NCBI GenBank assembly: GCA_965248975.1
Contig: CBDFKU010000019.1
Location: forward strand, 323,989 to 387,988
Length of the DNA: 64,000 bases
Reading direction: 5' to 3'
Source: CBDFKU01 sp965248975
Lineage (GTDB): Bacteria > Chloroflexota > Dehalococcoidia > Lucifugimonadales > JAGWBF01
Position numbers and translations under genes: made by a program. Positions within the stretch are counted from its first letter, which is position 1. The number at the start of each line of letters is the position of its first letter. Under the pieces are notes generated by a model that was not told where the DNA came from, ran no database searches, and saw nothing but the letters and a program-made list of their open reading frames with translations. Shown piece after piece: positions 16,910 through 26,145 of the stretch.

Positions 16910-17872
16910 TTACGAGGCGACATGTCCCGCCACGGCTTCCTTGATGGCAGCCTTTAGCTCTTGCGGCGTCTGATATCGGTCGGCCATGTCGAGACAGGTG
17001 GCCCTCATGGCAACCGCTCCTACTGCCGGCGGAACATCCGGGTTTATCTCCAGTGGCGGCCTGGGAGTGAGGTCATAATCAAGCTGCCGGTTTTCGTCTC
17101 CCTCCCGGTGGGGAAGTGGGCCCCGGATCACCGGAAAGGGCAGGTCCCCTCCGGTGAGCAGCTGGTAGAACAACACGCCCAGGCCGAAGACATCGGTGGC
17201 GTAGCCGACCTCTCGACGGTAGGTCTGTTCCGGCGCCATGTACTCTACAGTGCCCGCGTTGTCCCTCAAGGTGTCTCCCGCAGAGTACTCTTCGGCCACA
17301 CTGAAGTCGAACAGGGTCACGTGGCCGTTGTGATACATCACGTTGGACGGCTTGACGTCCAGGTGCAGGTAGCCCCGCTCATGTACGTAGGAAAGCGCTT
17401 CGGTCAGCTGCAGGGCCACACTAACGATGTGGGAAATATTGAAGGCATGGTGGTTGCCTGAGAGAAAGGTGGTGGTGAGGTTCTGACCCTTCAGGTACTG
17501 CATCACGATGCGGGGATGCTGCTCCAGCTCTACCCCATATCCATTTATTACGTTGGGATGCCGGAAACCGAGCAGTATCTGTCCCTCCTGTATCACTGCT
17601 TCCAGGGACGAAAAGTCGATACAGTACTCCGGCCGCAGCACTTTGCAAGATACCAGCTTCTCCAGGCCGCTGCTCCGGCAAAGGTAGATATCTACCTTCC
17701 GGCTGCCTCCGAGGTGGTCGACTATCGTGAGATCGTCGTCCAGGGCGAACCCCCGCTCCAGCACGGGCTGACGCTTCCTGGACCGCCTCCTCTTCTGAGT
17801 CCCGGGGCCTTCCTCGAGTGGTCCGACCGTTCCCATCCATCTATCATATACGATTACGGGGGCCGGCTGCAT
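16910..17872 (-). CDS. Serine/threonine protein kinase (Hanks-type) with atypical catalytic motifs
   Basis: A soluble Hanks-type kinase of 320 residues. Landmarks: a loose Gly-rich loop (LGGSRKVDIYLC, about 54-65), VAIK-like Lys77 in VSCKVL, catalytic loop HLDVKPSNV (His170, Asp172, Lys174), DFS instead of DFG at 189-191, and an activation segment ending GTVEYMAPEQ (208-216). HLD for HRD and DFS for DFG are tolerated in some active kinases, so activity is uncertain. No membrane segment or sensor domain is seen. The ATG at 17872 lies within a hairpin; the in-frame ATG at 17836 (MGTVGPLEE) may be the real start. It follows the giant PKD surface-protein gene on the same strand. Confidence 0.85.
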   Translation of the reverse strand: MQPAPVIVYDRWMGTVGPLEEGPGTQKRRRSRKRQPVLERGFALDDDLTIVDHLGGSRKVDIYLCRSSGLEKLVSCKVLRPEYCIDFSSLEAVIQEGQILLGFRHPNVINGYGVELEQHPRIVMQYLKGQNLTTTFLSGNHHAFNISHIVSVALQLTEALSYVHERGYLHLDVKPSNVMYHNGHVTLFDFSVAEEYSAGDTLRDNAGTVEYMAPEQTYRREVGYATDVFGLGVLFYQLLTGGDLPFPVIRGPLPHREGDENRQLDYDLTPRPPLEINPDVPPAVGAVAMRATCLDMADRYQTPQELKAAIKEAVAGHVAS

Positions 17873-17888
17873 CGCAGTCGGCCCCCGT
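17856..17888 (-). terminator. Strong hairpin downstream of the giant PKD gene
   Basis: ACGGGGGCCG and CGGCCCCCGT, with inner CTGC/GCAG, form a near-perfect stem 53 bases past the stop at 17941. No U tract follows. The stem covers the first candidate start codon of the kinase, so it could act as a terminator for the surface-protein mRNA or limit kinase translation. Confidence 0.6.
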
Positions 17889-17940
17889 AATGTCCCCTAT
17901 CCTGCCCGGCCCTCATACCGGACCGGGGCTTGCTTTCACC

Positions 17941-20900
17941 CTAGCTGCCCGATCCTGAACCGTTACCGGAGCCGCTGCCGGTGCAGTCGGGGTTGTCCTT
18001 GTCGTGCTTGTTGATGGCCTCGGCCAGGTCCTTGGCGTGCTCCAGGTCCGCCTTAGTCGCATCGGGGTTATTCAGGATGGCCTCTACCTCCAGGATGATC
18101 TCCTCGAAGGTCTTGGTCACCGGCGGCCTGGGGGCGTCGGACCCGGTGCCACTGCCGGACTCACCTGGCTCGATGACGATGTCCTCGTCCAACTCTACCG
18201 CACCCTTGGCGAAGTTCAGCCACGCCGCCAGCGTCTGCCTTACCGCCTTCTCCCGCGTCTTGGCTATGTTGGTGGCTGTGCCGCTGTCGTCGTCGCCATC
18301 CCCACTGGCGTTGGAGCCGTTATCGTTGGCTTCCTGGCTGGCGTTGGACCCACTATCGTTGCTAGCGTCGTCCTTGGGCTTGGATCCGCCACCTGAGCCG
18401 GAGCCGGAATCGCCCTTCTTCTTTTTCTTCTTCTTGTTGTTGCTTGCGGTGTCTCCCAGGGGTTGGACAGAGCCGTTGCCATTGCCATTCCCCGATCCGC
18501 TGTTCCCCCTGTTTCCGTTGAGGATCAGGTTGGCGTCCAAGAAGGAGTTCAGAGGTACCACGGTGTCCACACCAAAGTGGCTGCTGGCGTAGCGGATGAT
18601 GTCCAGGTAGGCCTCCAGCGTCTCCTCGCTGATGAGCTTGCCCTTCTCGACCTTCTTGAGGTCTTTCTCTTTCCTGGTCTTGAACTCGTGCTTCCAGAAG
18701 CCCTGGCTCTTGGTGCAGTCGCAGTCGTCCACCACCAGCTTGGTCAGATCGGAGGAATCCGTCCCTCCGTTGTCGTCGGTGACCAGCAGATCCAGCCTGT
18801 ACACCCCGGGGCCCGTGAAGGTCACGTCCACGGTGTCCGTCGAGGTGAAGGGGAAGGTCCCGTGGGGGTGGGTCCCCGCCTGTTCCTCCCGCGCCGGGTC
18901 GGTGAAGGGCAGCGGGCCCGGTGCCGACCCGTCGTTGAAGGTAGTGGTGGTCTCTGTTATTGGGAGCGAAGGCAGGGTGCCGCTGAACTGGTCCGGGGTG
19001 GGAACGAATTCCCAGTCGTACCTCAGGTCGTCGGAGCCGACGTCGCTGGCCTTGGCGCCGTGGGTCTGCTCCACACCCTTGCGACCAAGGAAGGCGTCGT
19101 CGCCGCTGGGGAACGTGATGGCCGTGTCCAGGAACACCGAGTCATCCAGCACCGGGTTGACGTTCCTCACCTCGACGGTGAAGGTATCGCAGGTCTGCCC
19201 GTCCACCGGCGGGTCCGCGTTGGGCGCGTGATTGTCGTCTGTGACGCATACCCTCACCGTGTAGACGCCGTCGTCCCCGTAGACGTGGCTGCCGGATACC
19301 GTGCCGGTGGTGAGCACGCCCTCGGCTCCCGGCACCTCGGTGAGCACACCCACGTCCACCGTTCCCTCACCCCAGTCGATGGTGGAGGTGAAGTTCTCCT
19401 CGGTGGCCAGGGCGGGCACGTCCAAGGCTAGATTGTCGAAGCCGGGGTCGCTATAGGTCGCCGGCGCCTTAGCTCCTGATGCCGGCGGCGGACCGACGAA
19501 GACAGTGTCGCTCTCGTTGATGATGCGGTTCGGTCCGGCCTCCACCGAGGGCGCCACGTTGTTGACTTCGATCTGCAGGGTGTCGCAGGTCTGGCCGCCG
19601 ACGGGAGGAACCGCGCCAGGGTCGTGGTCATCGTCGGTGACGCACACGGTGACGGTGTAGGTGCCGTCGTCGCCGTAGGCGTGGGTCGCCTGCACCGTGC
19701 CGGTAGTCAGCGCTCCCTCGGCTCCCGGAGCCTCGGTCAGTGTGATGTCGCCCACCGGCTCGAAGTTGCCGTCGCCCCAGTCGATGGTCGCCGTGAAGTT
19801 CTCCTGAGTAGCCTTGCTGGCGTCCTCGGGAGCGGGGTTGTCGAAGCCCGGGTCGGTGTATCTGGCCGGGTCCAGCTGGATGAAGGTGCCCTCCGTGGTC
19901 ACCTGATTCGCGCCCGGGATCACCGTCGGCGCAACGTTGTTCACTGTTACCAGCAGGGTGTTGCAGGTCTCCGCCCCCTGATCGTCGGTGACGCAGATGT
20001 TCACCGTATATACCCCGTCGTCACCGTAGGCGTGGGTCGCCTGCACCGTGCCAGTGGTCAGCACTCCCTCACTCCCCGGGCCCTCCGTCAGCCCGATGTC
20101 GCCCACCGGTTCGAAGTTGCCGTCGCCCCAGTCGATGGTCGCCGTGAAGTTCTCCTGAGTGGCCTTGCTGATGTCTTCGGGCGCCGGGTTGTCGAAGCCC
20201 GGGTCGGTGTATCTGGCCGGGTCCAGTTGGATGAAGGTGCCCTCAGTCGTCACCTGGTTCCCGCCCGGGATCACCGTCGGCGCAACGTTGTTCACCTGGA
20301 CCTGGAAGGAGTCGCAGGTCTCGGCGCCGTCCTCGTCTGTGACGCAGACCCTTACTGTGTAGGTGCCGTCGTCGCCGTAGTGGTGGGACGCTATGACCCT
20401 GCCCTTGGTCACGTTGTTCTCGTTGCCGGCGTCCTCCTCGATGACGATGTCGCCGGTGGGCTCGAAGTTGCCGTCGCCCCAGTCGATCCTGGCCGTGAAG
20501 GTCTTGTCGATGGCCGGCGTGCAGTCGGGGCAGTCGAAGCCCGGGTCCTCGAAGGTCACCGGGTCCAGATCGAGCCTTTCACCCTCGTCCACTGTCTGGT
20601 TGTTGCCGGCCTCGACGCTGGGCGGCAGGTTGGCCACCTCAACCTCGAAGGTCTCGCAGTCTTGCCCGTTGTCGTCGTCGGTCACACAGACCGTCACCTG
20701 GTAGGTGCCGTTGTCGGCGTAGGCGTGGGAGGCCTGTCCGGTGCCCGTGGTCAGGAGCCCCACGTCGCCCGGCGTCTCTATCTGGTCGATATCCTGGGAG
20801 GGTTCCGTGGTGCCATCGCCCCAGTCGATGCTGACGGTGAAGTCCTCCACCGACGCCCCCGGCGGGTTGTCGAAGCCGGGATCCTCGAAGGCCAGCGGTG

Positions 20901-23900
20901 GCAGGCTGATGAAGATGCCCTCGAAGGTGGTCTGGGCTGGTAGGACCGAGGTGATGGTGGGCGCCACGTTGTTCACCGTGACCTGGAACGAGGCGCTTCC
21001 CACGCCGCGGTCGTCGTCGGTGACCGTGATGGTCACGTCGAACACGCCGTTGTCGGGGTAGGTGTGGGAGCCGGACACGGCGCCCGTGGTGGCGCTACCG
21101 GCTCCACCCGGGGTCTCGGTGATGGCGCCCGCCTCGACCGTGCCGTCGCCCCAGTCGATGGTGCCCTCGAAGTCCTCCAGGGAGGGCGTAGCCGGCTGGT
21201 CGAAGCCCGCGTCGCTGTAAGTAGCCAGGGTTTGGAGGGCGATGCTATTACCCTCGTCGATGGTCCTGTCGGCGCCAGGGGTCACGGAAGGATCGACGTT
21301 GACCACCACCACCGACAGGGTGCCGCAGGCCTCGGCACCCTCGTCGTCCTTGACACAGACGGTCACCTGGAAGGTGCCGTCGTCGGCGTAGACGTGGCTG
21401 GCGGCAATGCTGCCGTCGGTGCCCGCCTCGTTGCCCGGAGGCCCTGTGGGGGTCTCGCTGACGGTCACGCCGCCGGTGATGCTGTCGTCCGTGGCCGTCC
21501 CGTCGCCCCAGTCGACGGTGGCTGTGTGGGTGTCCTTTGTGCCCACGTCGTTGAAGGTGGCCGGATCGAGGCTGACCGTCGCACCCTCGGTGTTCGCCTG
21601 ATCACCGGTGTCCGTCTGGCTGCTGCCAGCGTTTATGGAGGGAGCCACGTTGGACACGTTGATGGTGAGCTGGCCGCACCCGGTGTCGGTGTCGTCGTCG
21701 GTGACGCAGACCGTCACCGTGTAGGAGCCGTTGTCAGCGTAGACGTGGCTGCCGGCGACGGTCCCGTCGGCCCCGTCGATGGAGCCCGGAGGCCCGAAGG
21801 GCGCCTCGGTCACGACTCCGCTGGTCGCGGCGGAGCCGTCGCCCCAGTCGACGGTCGCGGTGGGATGGGTGTCCAGGGTGCCCCTGTCGCTGAAGGACAC
21901 CGGCGGCAGGCTGACCTCCGCACCTTCGTTGGTGGACAGGATCTGCCCGCCGAGGACAGTGGGGGTCACGTTGCCTACACTGATCCGCACGATGTCCTGG
22001 CCGCAGCCAAGATCGTCGTCACATACCCTCACGATGACGTCGTAGGTGCCGTTGTCGGCGTAGACGTGGGTGCCGGACACCGAGCCGGTGGTTGCCTGGC
22101 CGGGCTGACCGGGAGCCTCGCTGACCGAGACCGTGTCCACGACGCCGTCCCGCCAGTCTATGGTGGCGGTGAAGTCCTCCGCTGTCGGAGTCTGGCCCCG
22201 GTCGAAGCCGGGGTCGCTGAAGCTGGCGCTCACGCCTACCACGGAGCCCTCGTTGGAGCCGAAGTCGGCGGGGGCCGTCACGGTCGGGTTCACGTTGCTC
22301 ACGAAGGCAACGAAGGTCCTGCTGCCCGAGTCGCCCTCGTCGTCGGTCACGGTCACCGTGACGGTGTACTGGTTGGCCACGCCGTCGTCGGCGTAGGTGT
22401 GGGAGCCGAAGACCGTGCCGGTGGACGGGGCTCCGCCCACGCCGAGGGTCCCGGTCACCTGGGCCACGTCGACTATGCCGTCGCCCCAGTCGATCCTGGC
22501 GGTGTGGGTGTCCACCGACCCCACGTCGCTGAAGCTCGCGGGCGGCAGCGATATGGCGCCGCCCTCGCTGGTGCTCTGGTTGCCCAGGGCGTTCACCACC
22601 GGCGCAACGTTGTTCACGTTCACGAGCAGGGTGTCGTCCGCGGCCGCCGCCAGTCTACCGGTTGTGGTGTCGAAGGCCAGGACGGTGAGGGTTACGGCGT
22701 ACTGGCCGTTCTCGACGTACTGGTGGTTCGCCGCGGCCAGGCTTATGGTCCTGGGCACGGATTGGCCTCCGAAGGTGCCCAGGTTCTGTGGCGGGGTGCC
22801 GCTACCGTCGCCGAAGTCCCACTTGTACTCGTATCTAAGAGTCGGGTCGGCCAGGTTCGGATCGAATACCGGCGGGGTTCCCGGCACCAACTGGAAGGAG
22901 CCGTTGAAGCCGGTGGTGTTCGACTCGTTTATGGTGCGGTCGCCGCCGGCGTTCACACCGGGGATCACGCGGTTCACTATGGTGGCGGTGCCCACAACGG
23001 TGGTCGTCCCAGTGTCGTCGTCCCTGACGGTGGTGGTAATGGGACGAGTCTGGGGGAAGCTCCCGCCGAGGTTGTAGGTCTGGGTGGCCACCACCACGCC
23101 GCCGCTCACGCCGAAGAAGGGAGTAGTCTGGGTGTCGCCCCATGCGATGAACGCCTCGAAGGTCTCGGCGGTGGCCGGGTTGCAGGGCGGATTGGGGCAG
23201 TCGAAGGCCGGGTCGGTGAAGCTGGCCACCTGGACCGTCCTCGCCTGGCCGTTGATGAATATCCGGTCGATGGGGGTCACCGTCGGCGCTACGTTCTCCA
23301 CCGTCACCACGAAGGAGTCGGGGGTGGAGGCGCCGTCGTCGTCGGTGATGGTCACCGTGACGGTGTAGCTGCAGTTGTCGGCGTAGACGTGGTCCGCTAG
23401 CACGGAGCCAAGGCCCCGGCCCTGCTGGACTACCCCAGCCTCGCTCTGGCCGTCACCCCACTGGATAAAGGCGGTGTGGGTGTCGCCGGCGCCGGGGTCG
23501 GTGAAGTTAGCCCCGGTCTGGGCGATGAGGGTCAGGTCCGCGTTGTCCATGACTGCGTTATTCACCAGGCCGTCCACCATGTCCAGTGTGGCCTGGATTA
23601 CGATGGACCGGGTCAGTGGCGGTATGATGCTGGACCCGGTCAGGGTCTGGGTCGTGGTGCGAGACTGGAGACCGGTGACGTTGCCCCGGTCTACGTTGGT
23701 CACCGGACCGATACGGGCTCTGCCTATCTCGGCTCCGGCGCCGTTACGGAAGATGGCCTCGAGCTTGGCGTTGTCCCGCTCGTCGGCGAAGCCGCCAAGG
23801 TCGGCGGACAGCCGGAAGCCGGCCTCGCCCCGGTCGATGATCTCGTCCCCCTCGGAGACGTCGACGACCTGAGTGGCGACCGTGTCCGAGTTGCCGTCGG

Positions 23901-26130
23901 CGAAGAGGAAGCTGCCCCGAGCGGCTGGGCCCGGCGAGTCCAGGGCCGGCGGGCCGCCCAGCACCGTTCCGGTGATGAGCACCTCGTAGCCGGTGCCGCC
24001 GCCGTGGTCCTCCCGCAGCACCTGGATGTAGTTGCGCCCGGCGGGAATGTCGCCCAGGCGGATGCCGTTGTTGTCGCCTCCCCGGTACTCGAAGCCGGCG
24101 ACCAGGCCGCCTTCCTCGACAGCGCCGAACTTGAAGGCGCCGTTGACCCAGACGAAGATGCCGTTGTCCACATCGAAGAAGGCGCGCATGTCCCTTATGC
24201 CGCCCTCGGGGGCGTCGATCTGGTAGACGATGGCCGTCTCGTCACCAACGACCCAGGTGGAGGGTATGCCCACCAGGCCGCCGCTCCAGGAGCCGCCGCT
24301 GGGCTGGAACCGGCCCAGCCAGGAGCCCAGGTTGGCCGCCGTGGCCAGGTTGGGGTTGCCCAGGCCTGCACCGGGAGCTCCCGGCCCTCCGGTGGCGCCG
24401 GCGAGCTGGGCCCCGTAGTGCACCACGTTGGGGGCGTAGATGTTCCTGAAGTTGAGGGGCGAGTTGCCAGGCAGGTAAAAGTCCAGAGGGATAGTCGAAT
24501 AGATGACGTTCCCCGCGCCATGTCCGTAGGTGAAGGTGACCGCCTGCCCGGAGATGCCGTTGTTCAGGAGTACGGTTCCAATGGTATCCGAAACGTACCC
24601 GTGGTTGGAGGAGTTGCCTCCGTCCAGGGTGGCGTTGTTCACGACCCCGCCGGGGCCGTTGCTCACCGTCGAGGCGGTCTGGACGTTTATGTCCGCGCCC
24701 CGGTCGAAGTTCCGGACGAAGTTACAGGGTACGGGAATCGTTATTTGTCCGAAAATGGGAATGTTGATTGTGATAAAACGTACGCAGCTAGGGACGAGTT
24801 CGCCGCCTTCGGTTACGTAGCGGTCGTGGACGATGAGCGTGCCTCCGCCAGCTACCCAGTTGAAGATGTCGTTACGGCGGCTGAGGTACTCGCTGCCGTT
24901 GCTGCCGTTGCTGGGGTTCTGGGCGTAGAGCACGTCCACGCCGGCAAGCTGGGACGAGGTGGGGTCGGTGATGTTCACCGCAGTATGGCCCGCCGCTTGG
25001 ATGGACGCTACCTGGTTGGAGTTCCCCTGACCCGCGCTCATATCGTAGTAGCCCACCTGGGCGCCGGGCAGTGGCTGGAAGGAGGATGAGCTGCCGTCCA
25101 GGGACGTGCCTATGCCGGAGTTGTAGTAGCCCGGGGTGCTTTGGTTCACCAGGGTGGCGATGCTGGAGGTGGCGGTGCCCGCCCCGGCGTAGCCGGCGCG
25201 GACCAGGGTCCCGGCTGCCACGCTCCACCCCAGGGTGGGCGATTCGGCGTCGCCGTTGATGGCCAGGTTGCGCCCGAAGATATCCAGGCCCAGGCCGGTG
25301 ACCGATCCCTCCTTCACCGTCTTGTCGCTGCCGGCGCTTACGGACGGCGCCACGTTGTTCACGGTGATCGGGTGGAAGGCCGTGTCGTCCAGGACGTGGC
25401 CGTCGTCAACGGTCAGGGAGACGTCGTAGGGCGGGTTGGATCCGGGTTTGTTGTCGTCGAAGACGTGGTCCACCACTGCACCGCTGTCGGTGGTACCGTC
25501 GTCGAAGTTCCACCTATGGGTAAGGGTTTCGCCGATGTCGGGATCGCTGGAGGCGCTGCCGTCGAAGGCAACCACATCTCCTTCGTCGACCACGCTGAGA
25601 GCGGCGATTCTAGCTGTGGGCCTGACCTCCTTGTCCAGCTCGAAGGGGGGGCTGAAGGAGACTACGTTGAAGCCGAGGAGGGGCCAGGCGGTAACATCGG
25701 GGGTGTAGATGTCGGGCAGCTGCTGTGAGAATACCGGAATGGTGGTGGTGAACACCGGGCCTACGTCGAAGCCGAAGCTGGGAGAGCTGACCCCGGGGAA
25801 GATCACCGCGGGGGTGCACTTCTCGCCGTCGAAGGGGATGTCGATGCAGAACCCGGGGATCAGGGTGAACCGGGGGATCACTGTGACGCCGGGGACGGTG
25901 AGGGAGGCCTTCAGGGCGTCGATGATGATGTCGTTGGCTATGGTGGTGCTGGTGGAGTTGGAGAAGTTCTGGTCGAGGAGTTTGATGTAGAAGGTGGGCT
26001 CGACGTCGTAGACGTGGCCGCCCACGGGGACCGTGATGTTGACGGTAGCGCCCACCTCCACGTCTATGATCGTCGACGGGGAAATGCATGGGCCTACCCC
26101 TTGAATGCCGCAGGCAGAGGCGGGAGACAC
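17941..26130 (-). CDS. Giant PKD-repeat surface protein, main part (separated from its N-terminus by an in-frame TAG)
   Basis: An open frame of 2729 codons encodes a secreted-type protein with about fourteen PKD-like repeats of roughly 100-120 residues, each built around IDWGDG, HxYADDGxYxVTVxVTDDD and NNVAPxV. Between repeats 1 and 2 lies a roughly 600-residue insert with lectin-like and gasdermin-unlike beta sequence (GRNLAINGDAESPT onward). The C-terminus has CTKSQGFWKHE, a run of seven Lys, Ser/Gly/Asn-rich linkers and a Gly-Ser tail. The nominal GTG start at 26130 has no ribosome site and no signal peptide. The stop before it is in the same frame as the upstream gene, so this is most likely the continuation of 26146-27192. 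Confidence 0.85.
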   Translation of the reverse strand: MSPASACGIQGVGPCISPSTIIDVEVGATVNITVPVGGHVYDVEPTFYIKLLDQNFSNSTSTTIANDIIIDALKASLTVPGVTVIPRFTLIPGFCIDIPFDGEKCTPAVIFPGVSSPSFGFDVGPVFTTTIPVFSQQLPDIYTPDVTAWPLLGFNVVSFSPPFELDKEVRPTARIAALSVVDEGDVVAFDGSASSDPDIGETLTHRWNFDDGTTDSGAVVDHVFDDNKPGSNPPYDVSLTVDDGHVLDDTAFHPITVNNVAPSVSAGSDKTVKEGSVTGLGLDIFGRNLAINGDAESPTLGWSVAAGTLVRAGYAGAGTATSSIATLVNQSTPGYYNSGIGTSLDGSSSSFQPLPGAQVGYYDMSAGQGNSNQVASIQAAGHTAVNITDPTSSQLAGVDVLYAQNPSNGSNGSEYLSRRNDIFNWVAGGGTLIVHDRYVTEGGELVPSCVRFITINIPIFGQITIPVPCNFVRNFDRGADINVQTASTVSNGPGGVVNNATLDGGNSSNHGYVSDTIGTVLLNNGISGQAVTFTYGHGAGNVIYSTIPLDFYLPGNSPLNFRNIYAPNVVHYGAQLAGATGGPGAPGAGLGNPNLATAANLGSWLGRFQPSGGSWSGGLVGIPSTWVVGDETAIVYQIDAPEGGIRDMRAFFDVDNGIFVWVNGAFKFGAVEEGGLVAGFEYRGGDNNGIRLGDIPAGRNYIQVLREDHGGGTGYEVLITGTVLGGPPALDSPGPAARGSFLFADGNSDTVATQVVDVSEGDEIIDRGEAGFRLSADLGGFADERDNAKLEAIFRNGAGAEIGRARIGPVTNVDRGNVTGLQSRTTTQTLTGSSIIPPLTRSIVIQATLDMVDGLVNNAVMDNADLTLIAQTGANFTDPGAGDTHTAFIQWGDGQSEAGVVQQGRGLGSVLADHVYADNCSYTVTVTITDDDGASTPDSFVVTVENVAPTVTPIDRIFINGQARTVQVASFTDPAFDCPNPPCNPATAETFEAFIAWGDTQTTPFFGVSGGVVVATQTYNLGGSFPQTRPITTTVRDDDTGTTTVVGTATIVNRVIPGVNAGGDRTINESNTTGFNGSFQLVPGTPPVFDPNLADPTLRYEYKWDFGDGSGTPPQNLGTFGGQSVPRTISLAAANHQYVENGQYAVTLTVLAFDTTTGRLAAAADDTLLVNVNNVAPVVNALGNQSTSEGGAISLPPASFSDVGSVDTHTARIDWGDGIVDVAQVTGTLGVGGAPSTGTVFGSHTYADDGVANQYTVTVTVTDDEGDSGSRTFVAFVSNVNPTVTAPADFGSNEGSVVGVSASFSDPGFDRGQTPTAEDFTATIDWRDGVVDTVSVSEAPGQPGQATTGSVSGTHVYADNGTYDVIVRVCDDDLGCGQDIVRISVGNVTPTVLGGQILSTNEGAEVSLPPVSFSDRGTLDTHPTATVDWGDGSAATSGVVTEAPFGPPGSIDGADGTVAGSHVYADNGSYTVTVCVTDDDTDTGCGQLTINVSNVAPSINAGSSQTDTGDQANTEGATVSLDPATFNDVGTKDTHTATVDWGDGTATDDSITGGVTVSETPTGPPGNEAGTDGSIAASHVYADDGTFQVTVCVKDDEGAEACGTLSVVVVNVDPSVTPGADRTIDEGNSIALQTLATYSDAGFDQPATPSLEDFEGTIDWGDGTVEAGAITETPGGAGSATTGAVSGSHTYPDNGVFDVTITVTDDDRGVGSASFQVTVNNVAPTITSVLPAQTTFEGIFISLPPLAFEDPGFDNPPGASVEDFTVSIDWGDGTTEPSQDIDQIETPGDVGLLTTGTGQASHAYADNGTYQVTVCVTDDDNGQDCETFEVEVANLPPSVEAGNNQTVDEGERLDLDPVTFEDPGFDCPDCTPAIDKTFTARIDWGDGNFEPTGDIVIEEDAGNENNVTKGRVIASHHYGDDGTYTVRVCVTDEDGAETCDSFQVQVNNVAPTVIPGGNQVTTEGTFIQLDPARYTDPGFDNPAPEDISKATQENFTATIDWGDGNFEPVGDIGLTEGPGSEGVLTTGTVQATHAYGDDGVYTVNICVTDDQGAETCNTLLVTVNNVAPTVIPGANQVTTEGTFIQLDPARYTDPGFDNPAPEDASKATQENFTATIDWGDGNFEPVGDITLTEAPGAEGALTTGTVQATHAYGDDGTYTVTVCVTDDDHDPGAVPPVGGQTCDTLQIEVNNVAPSVEAGPNRIINESDTVFVGPPPASGAKAPATYSDPGFDNLALDVPALATEENFTSTIDWGEGTVDVGVLTEVPGAEGVLTTGTVSGSHVYGDDGVYTVRVCVTDDNHAPNADPPVDGQTCDTFTVEVRNVNPVLDDSVFLDTAITFPSGDDAFLGRKGVEQTHGAKASDVGSDDLRYDWEFVPTPDQFSGTLPSLPITETTTTFNDGSAPGPLPFTDPAREEQAGTHPHGTFPFTSTDTVDVTFTGPGVYRLDLLVTDDNGGTDSSDLTKLVVDDCDCTKSQGFWKHEFKTRKEKDLKKVEKGKLISEETLEAYLDIIRYASSHFGVDTVVPLNSFLDANLILNGNRGNSGSGNGNGNGSVQPLGDTASNNKKKKKKKGDSGSGSGGGSKPKDDASNDSGSNASQEANDNGSNASGDGDDDSGTATNIAKTREKAVRQTLAAWLNFAKGAVELDEDIVIEPGESGSGTGSDAPRPPVTKTFEEIILEVEAILNNPDATKADLEHAKDLAEAINKHDKDNPDCTGSGSGNGSGSGS
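19510..20290 (-). repeat. Near-identical tandem PKD repeat units within the giant gene
   Basis: Two adjacent PKD units are almost identical at DNA level, offset by 351 bases (117 codons): for example TCTGGCCGGGTCCAG at 19861 and again at 20212, with long matching stretches on both sides. The other PKD units are far more diverged, so this pair looks like a recent tandem duplication. Confidence 0.75.
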
Positions 26131-26145
26131 GGTGAACGAGACGGG

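Noticed and set aside
18463..25728. Several very long plus-strand ORFs (778, 537, 439, 322 and 195 codons) opposite the giant PKD gene
   Set aside because: They are low-complexity Val/Gly/Asp/His/Arg-rich shadows produced by the GC-rich repeated GDD/VTD codons of the minus strand; no domains, start sites or secretion signals.
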